This document shows, in pieces, positions 9,561-17,842 of a stretch of 64,000 nucleotides of DNA. The notes beneath the pieces are model-generated. The model was not told where the DNA came from. It was given only the letters and a program-made list of their open reading frames with translations, and searched no databases. This DNA is from CAVVSD01 sp963750895 (GTDB lineage: Bacteria; Actinomycetota; Thermoleophilia; Solirubrobacterales; Solirubrobacteraceae), in the NCBI GenBank assembly GCA_963750895.1, contig CAVVSD010000006.1, forward strand, positions 1,488,001-1,552,000, read 5' to 3'. Within the stretch, counting starts at the first letter, position 1. Every line of letters begins with the position of its first letter. Made by a program: the position numbers and the translations under genes.

Positions 9561-10253
9561 CCGCGGGGCACCCTAGAGAACTCGTACAGGGCGACGGTCG
9601 CCGCCATCGCGGCGTTCAGCGAGTCGCCCGTGATCGGGATGTGCGCCGCCCGCGTGCACTGCGCGACCGTCTCGGCGTCGAGGCCGGTGCGCTCCGCGCC
9701 GACGACGATCGTCGCGTCCGACGGGCCCTGCAGCGCCTCGCCCTCGCGCATGACGAGCGCGACCGTCTCGCCGGGCAGGTCGGCGATCGCCGACGCGCGC
9801 GCGAGCGGCAGGGAGAAGATCGCGCCCATCGACGCCCGGACGGCCTTCGGGCCGTACGGGATCCGCGCAGCCGGGGCCGATCACGACGCTGCCGGCGCCG
9901 AAGGACAGCGCGGCGCGCAGCACGGTGCCGACGTTGCCCGGATCGCGCACGCCCCAGAGCGCCACGCAGCGCGGTCCGGCCGGCTGGGTGAAGCGCTGCT
10001 CGAAGACGCCGATCGTCCGTGTCCCCGACCCCAGCGCGGACGCGTCCGCGAGGAGCCCCGGCTCGACCTCCTCACCGTCGAGCCGGCTGCCCGCCGCCGC
10101 GAGCAGGTGCACCGGCCGCCAGCCGGCCGCGGTGGCCGCCCGCACGAGGTCCTCGCCCTCGGCCACGAACAGCCCCGTCCGCGCCCGCTCGCGCCGCGCG
10201 GCGAGCTTGCGGATCTCCTTGAGCTTGGGGTTGTGGGGGCTCGTGATGGTCAT
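9557..10253 (-). CDS. TrmH/SpoU-family RNA 2'-O-methyltransferase, one-base frame break
   Basis: SAM-dependent 2'-O-methyltransferase with a knotted (SPOUT) fold; probable target is 23S rRNA or tRNA. The first frame from the ATG at 10253 encodes the substrate-binding domain and the start of the catalytic domain (WGVRDPGNVGTVLRAA). The rest, including IVVGAERTGL and the PITGDSLNAAMAATVALYE knot motif, lies in another frame ending at 9557. One extra C in the run GGATCCCG near 9862 explains the shift, since both sides are fully conserved. The stop overlaps the pheS ATG. A pheS-linked TrmH gene is a common arrangement. Confidence 0.85.
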
Positions 10254-10288
10254 AAAAAAGGGCGCCGTCCCTGAGGGAGTCGGCGCCC
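10254..10288 (-). terminator. Rho-independent terminator after rplT
   Basis: On the minus strand an 8-base GC stem (GGGCGCCG at 10260-10267 pairing with CGGCGCCC at 10281-10288) is followed by six T residues at 10254-10259. It lies between the rplT stop and the ATG of the methyltransferase gene, so it should end the infC-rpmI-rplT transcript. The T tract directly touches the next ATG. Confidence 0.9.
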
Positions 10289-10317
10289 GTGAGGTGCTCG
10301 GTGTGGCGGTCTCGGGA

Positions 10318-10677
10318 TCAGGCCGCCGACGCCTCGCGGGCTGCGTCCACGAATCGGCGGAAGGTCTCGGGGTCGCGCACGGCGATGTCGGCGAGGACCT
10401 TGCGGTCCAGCTCGATGCCGGCGAGCGAGAGGCCGTGGATGAACGTCCCGTAGCTCATGCCGTTGAGGCGGGCTGCGGCGTTGATCCGGGTGATCCAGAG
10501 GCGGCGGAAGTCGCGCTTGCGGTTGCGGCGATCGCGGTACGCGTACGCGTCCGCCTTCATCAGCGCTTCCTTGGCGTGCTTGTAGTGGGCGTGCGCGTCG
10601 CCGCGGTAGCCCTTCGCCCGCTCGAGTGTCGCGCGGCGCTTCTTGCGTGCGTTGACGGAGCGCTTGACGCGGGTCAC
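10318..10677 (-). CDS. rplT: 50S ribosomal protein L20
   Basis: Binds 23S rRNA early in large-subunit assembly. The 119 residues begin MTRVKRSVNARKKRR, with the long basic N-terminal extension and the conserved LWITRINAAAR segment. The start overlaps the rpmI stop by four bases (ATG/GTG within TGA context), so the two are translationally coupled. In several bacteria L20 represses this operon; I see no clear leader pseudoknot here. Confidence 0.98.
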   Translation of the reverse strand: MTRVKRSVNARKKRRATLERAKGYRGDAHAHYKHAKEALMKADAYAYRDRRNRKRDFRRLWITRINAAARLNGMSYGTFIHGLSLAGIELDRKVLADIAVRDPETFRRFVDAAREASAA

Positions 10678-10877
10678 TTGGTCTTCGCTCCCAGCAGCTT
10701 CTTCACGCGCTTGGCGTCCTCGTCCGCGAGGATCACAGGACGGCCGAGGTGGCGCTTCCGCTTCGGTGACTTCTTCTCGAGAATGTGGCTCGTGAAGGCG
10801 TGGCGGGCCTTGACCTTGCCGCCGCCGGTCACCTTGAAGCGCTTCTTCGCGCCGGAGTGGGTCTTCATCTTGGGCAT
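10674..10877 (-). CDS. rpmI: 50S ribosomal protein L35
   Basis: Small basic large-subunit protein of 67 residues, starting MPKMKTHSGAKKRFKVTGGG, which is the family signature. It lies 40 bases after infC and overlaps rplT, in the conserved order infC-rpmI-rplT. Confidence 0.98.
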   Translation of the reverse strand: MPKMKTHSGAKKRFKVTGGGKVKARHAFTSHILEKKSPKRKRHLGRPVILADEDAKRVKKLLGAKTK

Positions 10878-10917
10878 GACGAGCGGGTCAGGATAGCTGA
10901 CCCGCTCGCCGCGCCAC

Positions 10918-11631
10918 TCAGGTGGTGTCGGGAGTCGTGTCCGGCGTGGTGTCGGGCGTGCTCTCGATGTCGCCGGTGCCGTTGGTGGCGTCGCCGTTCA
11001 GGCTGACGCCCTCCTCGGCGACCGGCTCCCCGTCGGCATCGCCCTCCGCACCCTCTTCGTCCTCGCCGAGAGTGCCGGCGAGCACGGCCTTCGAGGGGCC
11101 GAGCATCATCGTCATGTTGCGACCGTCCTGCTGGGGACGCTGCTCCACCACCGCGAGCTCGGAGAGCTCGTCGGCCAGGCGGTCCAGGATCTCCTGCCCG
11201 CGCTCCGGATGCGTGACCTCGCGCCCGCGGAACATGATCGTGACCTTGACCTTGTCCTTGTGGCGGAGGAAGCGCTCGACGTGCCCCTTCTTGGTGGCGT
11301 AGTCGTGCGCCGCGATCTTCGGGCGGAACTTGATCTCGCGTATGACGATGTTCTGCTGGCGCTTGCGCGCCTGCTTCTGCTTCTGAGCCTGCTCGTACTT
11401 GTACTTCGAGTAGTCGAGCACCCGCACGACTGGCGGGCGGGCCTCAGCAGCGACCTCGACCAGGTCGAGATCGCGGTCTTGTGCGTAGCGAAGGGCCTCG
11501 TCGGTGCGCATGACACCGATCTGAGCTCCCTGCTCGTCGATAAGCCGCACCTCGGGGACTCGGATCCTGTCGTTGATCCGGGTCTGATCCCGCTCGGGCG
11601 GGCGCCGGTCGAAACGTCTCGGTACCGGCAC
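10918..11631 (-). CDS. infC: Translation initiation factor IF-3 with repetitive acidic tail
   Basis: Prevents premature subunit joining and checks the start codon. The N-domain starts RINDRIRVPEVRLIDEQG and the C-domain has the basic linker KQKQARKRQ and IREIKFRP. The core ends near residue 180; after it comes a roughly 55-residue acidic extension ending in three TPDTT repeats, unlike the short enterobacterial form but seen in actinobacteria. The start is taken as GTG at 11631. A 22-codon frame upstream ends in TAG that overlaps this GTG by one base. Confidence 0.95.
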   Translation of the reverse strand: MPVPRRFDRRPPERDQTRINDRIRVPEVRLIDEQGAQIGVMRTDEALRYAQDRDLDLVEVAAEARPPVVRVLDYSKYKYEQAQKQKQARKRQQNIVIREIKFRPKIAAHDYATKKGHVERFLRHKDKVKVTIMFRGREVTHPERGQEILDRLADELSELAVVEQRPQQDGRNMTMMLGPSKAVLAGTLGEDEEGAEGDADGEPVAEEGVSLNGDATNGTGDIESTPDTTPDTTPDTT

Positions 11632-11699
11632 TAGCGTTGGATGGCGTGCGTCAAGCCGATGGCGAGCACGCGTGCGTTTGAACGTGTGTCAACACGCAT
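11631..11699 (-). other. Possible 22-codon leader frame upstream of infC
   Basis: An ATG at 11699 opens a 22-codon frame (MRVDTRSNARV...) whose TAG shares its last base with the infC GTG. A TAGACT hexamer at 11701-11706 could be a -10 element, although it would start transcription inside the frame. Whether it is translated is unknown; it may be chance. Confidence 0.25.
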
Positions 11700-11714
11700 C
11701 AGTCTAACACCGAG

Positions 11715-12093
11715 TCAACGTCGGAGTGCGGCTTCGAGCCCGGCCTGGACGAACCGCGGGCCCCAGCCCTCCCGGACCTCGACCACGGAGCGCGCGCTGC
11801 GGGCCATCGCGTGGCGCCTCGGACCGATCGGATCCCTCGATCGCGAGGACCGAGCCGTCCTTCGCCAGCCAGACCAGATCGAGGGCGAAGCGCATGCCGA
11901 AGGTGTGCACCGAGCGGGTCCGCGGGAGCAGCAGCCCGTGCTCGCCCGGGAGGTCCTCCAGGGCGGCCAGTCCGCGCAGCCGGGCGAACGGCCCGGCGGC
12001 CACGTGGACGGTGAGCCCGTCCTCCAGGACGACGGCCGGCAGCGCGTCGAGACGACGCCGCCAGAGCCCGCTCCCGCCGGCCTCGGAGGTCAA
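11715..12093 (-). CDS. DUF192 family protein, one-base frame break
   Basis: Function unknown; DUF192 is a small beta-barrel family. The N-terminal part in the first frame contains LPRTRSVHTFGMRFALDLVWL, the family core. The expected C-terminal half (HAMARSARSVVEVREG) is in another frame that stops at 11715. Removing one G from GAGGGATCC near 11833 joins them into a normal protein of about 125 residues ending EAALRR. The TTG start at 12093 overlaps the thrS stop (TTGA), so it is probably cotranscribed with thrS. Confidence 0.75.
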
Positions 12094-14012
12094 CCTTCCC
12101 GCCGCGCCACCCGGTCGGCGAGGCGGGCGACGAGGTCGGCCACCGGCTCGGATCCCTGATCGCCCTCGTGCCGTGCGCGGACGGAGACGGTGCCCTGCTC
12201 CGCCTCGCGGTCGCCCACCACGAGCATGAAGGGGACCTTGCGCAGCTCGGCCTCGCGGATCTTGCGCCCGACCGACTCCGCGCGGTCGTCGATCTCGGCC
12301 CGGAGCCCGGCGGCGTGCAGCGCGGCCAGCACGTCACGGCCGGCGTCGACGTGACGGTCGGCGATCGGGAGGACCGCGGCCTGCACCGGCGCCAGCCAGA
12401 GCGGGAACTCGCCGGCGTAGTGCTCGGTGAGGATCCCGATGAAGCGCTCGAAGGACCCCAGGAGCGCGCGGTGGATCATCACCGGGCGGTGCTCGGCGTC
12501 GTCCGCCCCGATGTAGTGGATGCCGAAGCGCTCGGGCATCGACTCGTCGTACTGCACCGTCCCGAGCTGCCACGACCGGCCGATCGAGTCGGTCATGTGC
12601 AGGTCGATCTTCGGGCCGTAGAAGGCGCCGTCGCCCTCGTTGACCTCGTACGCGAGCCCGCGCGCGTCGAGCGCCTGGGCGAGCGCGGCCTCCGCGCGGT
12701 CCCACATGTCGTCGGTGCCGATCCGCTTCTCGGGGCGCGTCGACAGCTCGAGCTTGGGCTCGAAGCCGAAGAGGTCGTAGATCGCGAAGCCGAACTCCAG
12801 GCAGCGGATGACCTCGTCCTGGACCTGCTCGGGCGTGCAGAAGATGTGCGCGTCGTCCTGCGTGATGTGGCGGACCCGCAGGAGCCCGTGCAGCGTGCCG
12901 CTCGGCTCGTGGCGGTGCACGAGGCCCTGCTCGGAGTACCGGACGGGCAGCTCGCGGTAGGAGCGGCGCTCGGCGGCGTAGAGCTGGATGTGCGCCGGGC
13001 AGTTCATGGGCTTGAGGCCCATGGGTCGCTCCTCGACCTCCGTGAAGTACATGTTGTCGCGGTACACGTCCCAGTGCCCGCTGGTCTTGAAGAGGTCGAG
13101 GTCGTAGAGGATCGGCGTCTTGACCTCGCGGTAGCCGCGCGCGGCGTTCTCCTCGCGCCAGACCTCGGTGAGGGCGTTCCACACCGCCATGCCCCGGGGC
13201 AGCCAGAACGGCGAGCCGGGGCTGAGCTCGGAGAACATGAACAGGCCCAGCTCGCGGCCGAGCTTGCGGTGGTCGCGGGCGCGGGCCTCCTCGAGGCGCT
13301 TGAGGTGCTCGTCGAGCTCGGCCTGCGTGAAGAAGGCGGTGCCGTAGACGCGCGTGAGCATCTGGCGGTTCGCGTCGCCCCGCCAGTACGCGCCCGCGAC
13401 GCTCAGGAGCTTGAACGCGCCGATGCGGCCGGTGCCGGGCGCGTGCGGGCCGCGGCAGAGGTCCGTGAACGGGCCGTTGCGGTAGAGCGAGACCGTCTCG
13501 ACGCCTTCGTTGGCGATGAGGTCCTCGACGAGCTCGACCTTGTACGGCTGGTCCTCGGCCCTGAAGCGCTCGAGCGCGACGTCGGTGGTCACGTCCTCGC
13601 GGAGGAAGGGCTCGTCCGCCTTGACGTGCTCGCGCATGCGCTCCTCGATGCGCGGGAGGTCGTCCTCCGACAGCGACACGCCGGGCGGGAACTCGAAGTC
13701 GTAGTAGAAGCCGCCGTCGATCGGCGGTCCGATGGAGATCTTCACCCCGGGATACAGCTCGAGGACCGCCGTGGCGAGCACGTGCGCCGCGTCGTGGCGG
13801 ATGAGCTCGAGCGCGTCGTCGCCGTCGCGCTTCGTGAGGATCCGGATCTCCTGGTCCTCGCGCAGCGGCGCGGAGAGGTCGCGCAGGGCGCCGTTGTCGC
13901 GGACGGCGAGCGCCGCCCGGGCGAGGCCCGGGCCGATCGCGCCGGCGGCGTCGGCGCCGGTGGCGCCGTCGGGCAGCTCGAGCGTCGCTCCGTCGGGAAG
14001 GGTGACCTGCAT
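12090..14012 (-). CDS. thrS: Threonyl-tRNA synthetase
   Basis: Charges tRNA-Thr and edits mischarged serine. The 640 residues run from an N-terminal TGS domain (MQVTLPDGATLELPDG), through the second additional domain with HDAAHVLATAV (editing), to the class II core (LKPMNCPAHIQLY and RYSEQGLVHRHEPSG) and a C-terminal anticodon-binding domain. ATG at 14012 is preferred to the TTG two codons upstream. The stop overlaps the DUF192 start. Confidence 0.96.
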   Translation of the reverse strand: MQVTLPDGATLELPDGATGADAAGAIGPGLARAALAVRDNGALRDLSAPLREDQEIRILTKRDGDDALELIRHDAAHVLATAVLELYPGVKISIGPPIDGGFYYDFEFPPGVSLSEDDLPRIEERMREHVKADEPFLREDVTTDVALERFRAEDQPYKVELVEDLIANEGVETVSLYRNGPFTDLCRGPHAPGTGRIGAFKLLSVAGAYWRGDANRQMLTRVYGTAFFTQAELDEHLKRLEEARARDHRKLGRELGLFMFSELSPGSPFWLPRGMAVWNALTEVWREENAARGYREVKTPILYDLDLFKTSGHWDVYRDNMYFTEVEERPMGLKPMNCPAHIQLYAAERRSYRELPVRYSEQGLVHRHEPSGTLHGLLRVRHITQDDAHIFCTPEQVQDEVIRCLEFGFAIYDLFGFEPKLELSTRPEKRIGTDDMWDRAEAALAQALDARGLAYEVNEGDGAFYGPKIDLHMTDSIGRSWQLGTVQYDESMPERFGIHYIGADDAEHRPVMIHRALLGSFERFIGILTEHYAGEFPLWLAPVQAAVLPIADRHVDAGRDVLAALHAAGLRAEIDDRAESVGRKIREAELRKVPFMLVVGDREAEQGTVSVRARHEGDQGSEPVADLVARLADRVARREG

Positions 14013-14024
14013 CGTCAATGGAAT

Positions 14025-14943
14025 CTAGTCGGACGACACGCTCGCGGCTCCAGAGATCCGCGAGGCGCGCGAGGCGATGGCTGGACGGCTTCGCGTCGGT
14101 CAGCGGGCGCGCGCCCCCGGTGAACGCGACCAGGGGCTCGCCGGCGAGGACGTCCTCCGGCTGGTCGGCCTGGGCCGCGCGCTCGCGCAGGCCCTCGAGC
14201 GGGAGCTCGCGGCTCGACGCGGCGATGATGACGTTGCCGCCCTCCCTGCCGCGCAGCAGTCGCCGCGGGGCGAGCACGACGCCGTGGCGGAACGCCGCCA
14301 GCAGCGTCGCGGCGCCGGCGCGGGCGAGCTCCAGCGGCGGGATGTCGATGACGTTGAGCACGCACAGCCCGCCGGGGCGCAGCACCCGGCGGACCTCCCG
14401 CGCGAACTCCACGGTCGTGAGGTGCGCGGGCACGAGCGGGCCGTCGAACGCATCGACGACGACCGCGTCGGCCGACCGCTCGGGCAGCGCGGCGAGCAGC
14501 TCCCTCCCGTCCCCCACGCGCACCCGCATCCGGGCCGACGTGCGCAGCCCGAGCGCGTCGCGGGCGACGTCGACGAGGCCGCCGTCGCGCTCGAACGTCA
14601 CCGAGCGCGACCCCGGCCGCGTCGCGGACAGGTAGCGCGGCAGCGTGAAGCCGCCGCCGCCGACGTGGACCGCGTGCAGCGGCTCGCCGGGCGGCGCGTG
14701 CAGGTCGAGGAGGTCGCCGATCCGGCGGACGTAGGCGAAGTCCAGGCGCGTGAGGTCGTCGAGGTCGACGTAGGAGGACTCCTGGCCGTCGACGAGCAGC
14801 AGCCTGCCCCCGGGGTGGCGACGGTCGACGCGCACCTCGGCGCGCCCGAACTCCGTGTCCCGCGTCATCGCGTCCGGGTGGTTGGCGCGCCGCGCCGGAC
14901 GGCCTTCGCGGCTGCGCTTCGAGGAGCGGCGGGCGCCGGCCAT
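14025..14943 (-). CDS. Spermidine synthase-like (SAM-fold) protein, 3' end uncertain
   Basis: A Rossmann-fold aminopropyl- or methyltransferase-like protein. It shows LLLVDGQESSYVDLDD, the glycine motif HVGGGGFTLPRYL, the acidic FERDGG, and VVVDAFDG, all typical of spermidine synthase-like proteins. It lacks the membrane part of the MFS-fused relatives. True polyamine activity is not assured, and the neighbours give no support for it. ATG at 14943 is chosen because a -10-like TAGTTT lies 7 bases upstream; ATG at 14868 is the alternative. The frame has no stop before thrS and stays open to 12334, so a frame break near the 3' end is likely. A TAG in another frame at 14025 is my estimated end. 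Confidence 0.7.
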
Positions 14944-14967
14944 CGCGGGCAAACTAGCTTCCTGCGC
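14944..14967. promoter_or_regulatory. Symmetric divergent promoter with overlapping -10 boxes
   Basis: Between two divergent ATGs only 24 bases apart, the string AAACTAGCTT holds TAGTTT for the minus gene (14951-14956) and TAGCTT for the plus gene (14955-14960). Each box is exactly 7 bases from its ATG, the spacing of leaderless transcripts. Only one direction could be bound by RNA polymerase at a time. No experiment supports it here. Confidence 0.6.
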
Positions 14968-16041
14968 ATGGACACCGCCGCGCTGCGCGCCGAGTTCCCG
15001 GTCCTGGACCGGTTCACCTACCTGAACGCCGGCACCGCCGGTCCCTGGCCGCACGCGGCATCGGTCGCCCTGCGCGAGAGCGTCGAGGCGGGCGAGCGCG
15101 ACGGCCGGCTCCTCGAGTGGTTCATGGGCGGCCGCGACCTCGGCGAGCGCCTGCGCGCCGCGTACGCCGCGCTCCTCGGCGCGCCGCCGGAGGAGGTCGC
15201 GCTCACGTCGTGCACGAGCGACGGCATCGCGCGCGTCCTGGGCGGGCTCGAGCTCGCCCCCGGCGACGAGATCATCACCTCCGAGGGCGAGCACCCCGGG
15301 CTGCTCGGCCCGCTGGCCGCCGCGATCGCGCAGCGCGGGGTGACGGTCCGCGAGGTGCCGTTCGCGCGCGTCGCCGACGAGGTCGGACCCGCGACGCGGC
15401 TCGTCGCCTGCTCGCACGTGCACTGGGCGACCGGCGAGGTCGCGCCCACGGCGCTCGCGGACCTCGACGTCCCGGTCCTGCTCGACGGCGCGCAGGGCAT
15501 CGGCGCGGTGCCCGTCCGGGTGCGCGAGCTGGGCTGCGCGTTCTACGCGGGGTCGGGGCAGAAGTGGATGTGCGGGCCCGTCGGCACGGGGATGCTGTGG
15601 GTCGATCCGGCGTGGCAGGAGCGCGTCGTCCAGCGCGGGCCCACCTACCTGAACCTCGACGCCCCGAACGCCGGCCTCGCCGCGGGGCTGCAGCCCGATG
15701 CGCGCCGGTACGACACGCCGTCGCTCGGGACCGAGCGGGTCGCAGCGGCGCTCGCGTCGCACGACGTCCTCGCCGCCGCGGGCTGGGATGCGGTGCACGC
15801 GCGCGCGGCCGGCCTGGCCGCGACGCTGGCGACGGCGCTCGCCGACGCCGGGCACGAGGTCCTCCCGCGCGGGAACACGACGCTCGTCACCTGGCGCGCC
15901 GACGATCCCGTCGCCGGGCGCGAGCGCGCCACGGAGCGCGGCATCCTCATCCGCGACATCCCCAACCAGCCGTGGCTGCGCGCCTCCACGGGCGCCTGGA
16001 ACGACGAGAACGACCTGCAGCAGCTCCTCGACGCGCTATAA
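14968..16041 (+). CDS. Class V aminotransferase (cysteine desulfurase / isopenicillin N epimerase-like)
   Basis: PLP enzyme of fold type I, 357 residues. It begins with the typical FPVLDRFTYLNAGTAGP and has HVHWATGEVAP, LLDGAQGIGA (the PLP-binding Asp) and the Schiff-base lysine in SGQKWMCGPVG. The C-terminal small domain ends with the substrate-site Arg in LRASTGAWNDENDL. No reactive-Cys loop of a canonical IscS is obvious, so a role other than Fe-S assembly is likely; the substrate is unknown. Translation probably starts leaderless at 14968. Confidence 0.85.
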   Translation: MDTAALRAEFPVLDRFTYLNAGTAGPWPHAASVALRESVEAGERDGRLLEWFMGGRDLGERLRAAYAALLGAPPEEVALTSCTSDGIARVLGGLELAPGDEIITSEGEHPGLLGPLAAAIAQRGVTVREVPFARVADEVGPATRLVACSHVHWATGEVAPTALADLDVPVLLDGAQGIGAVPVRVRELGCAFYAGSGQKWMCGPVGTGMLWVDPAWQERVVQRGPTYLNLDAPNAGLAAGLQPDARRYDTPSLGTERVAAALASHDVLAAAGWDAVHARAAGLAATLATALADAGHEVLPRGNTTLVTWRADDPVAGRERATERGILIRDIPNQPWLRASTGAWNDENDLQQLLDAL

Positions 16042-16601
16042 CCGAAGCGGATGCGCTCGACCGCTGCCGCCGGGCCGCGGCCGAGCGCCCGCGCCGACGC
16101 GTAGCCCTCGCCGCGCAGCCCGGCGCCGGACCGCAGTCGCCGCCGCAGCACCTGCCAGGAGCGCTCGTGGCGCGCCATCCCGCGCGACGACACGGGCCGC
16201 CTGCCCCGCGCCCGCTGGGCGGCCTGCGCCTGCGCGGGATCGACGTCGAGGAACAGCGCGTGGCACGGCCGCCCGGCCCGCGACGCCAGCCGTGCGAGCG
16301 CGCGCCGCACGCGCGGCCGGGTCCCGGTCTCGTGGACGACGACCGCCGGGCCGGCGCCCGAGACGGCGCGCACGACCCGGACCAGATGCCCGGCGTGCAC
16401 GAGCGGGCGCACCAGCGTCTCCCACCGCCCGCGGACACCCAGGTCGCGCAGGCGGCGGCGGACGTCGTCGGAGTCGAGCACGACCACGTCGGGCCCCGTC
16501 GCGGTGCGCCGCAGGAACGTCGTCTTGCCGGATCCGGGCAGCCCGGCGACGAGGAGGACGGCCCCGGCTTCGTAGACCAGCTCGCGCTGCACCCCGCCCA
16601 C
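16036..16601 (-). CDS. AAA_33-type ATP-binding kinase-like protein, C-terminus uncertain
   Basis: A small P-loop protein with Walker A GLPGSGKTT at about residues 20-28, LDSDDVRRRL following strand 2, and FLDVDP in the lid region. Such proteins resemble zeta-toxin, chloramphenicol phosphotransferase or nucleotide kinases; the substrate is unknown. The frame stays open past the expected end (VERIRF, about residue 185) into the tail of the convergent aminotransferase gene as far as 15645. A frame break near the end or a convergent overlap is possible; I stop at 16036, where another frame has a stop. Confidence 0.65.
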
Positions 16602-16626
16602 GATGGCGGGCGTTCCTGAACGGAAC

Positions 16627-16944
16627 CTAGGAGGCCTCTGCGTCGTCGAGCTCGAGGAACTCCGGCGCGATCCAGACGGTCCAGCCGCGGACCTGGTCGG
16701 CGTCCGTCTCCTCGTGCACCCGGATCAGCCCGCAGTCGCGCAGCCGCCGCATGGCCTCGCGCAGGTCGCCCTGGCCGATGTCCCAGGACGACCACTCGAG
16801 CGTGGCGCGCAGGTCGTCGCCCATGTGCAGCAGCGCCTGGACGAGGACGCGGAGGTCGTCGTCGCGGATGGCGGGGTCGAGGCTCACCGCGTGGATGAGC
16901 GTCTCTCGGATCGCGCGCAGCGCGGGAGTACCGGGAGCGGGCAT
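16627..16944 (-). CDS. Hypothetical 105-residue protein, possible winged helix
   Basis: Not recognised. Soluble, helical at the N-terminus (ALRAIRETLIHAV), with a segment LREAMRRLRDCGLIRVHEE that resembles the recognition helix and wing of a small winged-helix fold, and an acidic C-terminus. It lies just upstream of the kinase-like gene on the same strand. ATG at 16944 is chosen because upstream codons read as shadow of the plus-strand gene. Confidence 0.55.
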   Translation of the reverse strand: MPAPGTPALRAIRETLIHAVSLDPAIRDDDLRVLVQALLHMGDDLRATLEWSSWDIGQGDLREAMRRLRDCGLIRVHEETDADQVRGWTVWIAPEFLELDDAEAS

Positions 16945-17014
16945 GAACGATCCATCGTCGCAGCCCGCGCGCGTGATCGACCGCAATTGGGCGGATGGAC
17001 GATGTCCGCGGGCA

Positions 17015-17020
17015 TAGGCT
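17015..17020 (+). promoter_or_regulatory. -10-like TAGGCT, 6 bases before the start codon
   Basis: TAGGCT is followed by six bases and the ATG at 17027, matching the TA-N3-T pattern seen before many starts in this window. It implies a leaderless message for the acetyltransferase gene. Confidence 0.5.
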
Positions 17021-17026
17021 CCGGCG

Positions 17027-17842
17027 ATGGACCTGACGGCCGTCAGCGGGGCGCGGCTGGCCGACGACCTCCGCGTGCTCGGCGTGCGGCCCGGCGGCGT
17101 GCTCATGGTGCACACGCGGATGAGCGCACTGGGGTGGGTGATCGGCGGCACCGAGACGATCGTGCGCGCGCTGCTCGAGGTCCTGGGCCCGGACGGCACG
17201 CTCGTCGTCTACGCGTCGTGGCAGGAGCACGTGTACCGCGCCGAGGACCGTCCGGCGGAGCACCGCGAGGCCTACGCCGCCGCCCCGCCGGCGTTCGATC
17301 CGGCGACGGGCGAGGTGGACCGCGACTACGGCCGGCTGCCCGAGCGCGTGCGCACGTGGCCCGGGGCGCTGCGCAGCGCCCACCCGGAGGCGAGCGTCGC
17401 GGCGATCGGCGCGCGCGCCGCCTGGATCACCGGCGAGCACCCCGACGACGACGGCTACGGCGCGCGCAGCCCGTTCGCGCGCCTCGTGGAGGCCGACGGG
17501 CAGGTGCTCATGCTCGGCGCACCGCTCGACACCGTCACGCTCCTGCACCATGCGGAGGCCGTGGCACGCGTTCCCGGCAAGCGGACGGTGACCTACCGGG
17601 TGACGCTCGCCGGGGACGGCGGCCTGCGCGAGCGCACCTACACGGACATCGACACGTCGCTCGGCGCCTTCCCCTACGACACGCTCGGTCTCGAGGAGGA
17701 CGAGTTCGCCGTCATCGCACGCGCGGCGCTCGACGCCGGCATCGGGGTGCGCGGGACCGTCGGCGACGGGGAGTCGCACCTCTTCCCCGCCCCCGCGCTG
17801 ACGGCGTTCGCGGTCGCGTGGATGGAAGAGCGCTTCGCGTGA
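17027..17842 (+). CDS. AAC(3)-family aminoglycoside-type N-acetyltransferase
   Basis: Member of the antibiotic N-acetyltransferase family, which transfers acetyl from acetyl-CoA to position 3 of aminoglycosides; close relatives include enzymes of other or unknown substrate. The 271 residues contain VHTRMSALGWVIGG, GPDGTLVVYA and the active-site region MLGAPLDTVTLLHHAEAVA. Being chromosomal with no mobile element beside it, it is more likely an intrinsic gene than acquired resistance. It is followed by a GTGA overlap with the next gene. Confidence 0.85.
   Translation: MDLTAVSGARLADDLRVLGVRPGGVLMVHTRMSALGWVIGGTETIVRALLEVLGPDGTLVVYASWQEHVYRAEDRPAEHREAYAAAPPAFDPATGEVDRDYGRLPERVRTWPGALRSAHPEASVAAIGARAAWITGEHPDDDGYGARSPFARLVEADGQVLMLGAPLDTVTLLHHAEAVARVPGKRTVTYRVTLAGDGGLRERTYTDIDTSLGAFPYDTLGLEEDEFAVIARAALDAGIGVRGTVGDGESHLFPAPALTAFAVAWMEERFA

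Noticed and set aside
9544..9575. TAGGGT upstream of pheS as a leaderless promoter
   Set aside because: It lies nine bases from the ATG, inside the TrmH coding end, and the genes overlap as an operon.
11699..11718. TTGACT and TAGACT as a -35/-10 pair for infC
   Set aside because: The two hexamers are only 6 bases apart, so they cannot form one promoter; TAGACT alone is weak.
12334..15855. Very long minus-strand frame through thrS, the spermidine synthase-like gene and the aminotransferase gene
   Set aside because: Only the 14025-14943 part resembles a protein family; the rest is high-GC shadow of genes in other frames.
17027..17842. Acquired antibiotic-resistance gene
   Set aside because: Same base composition as its surroundings, no mobile element, and the AAC(3) family includes many intrinsic enzymes.
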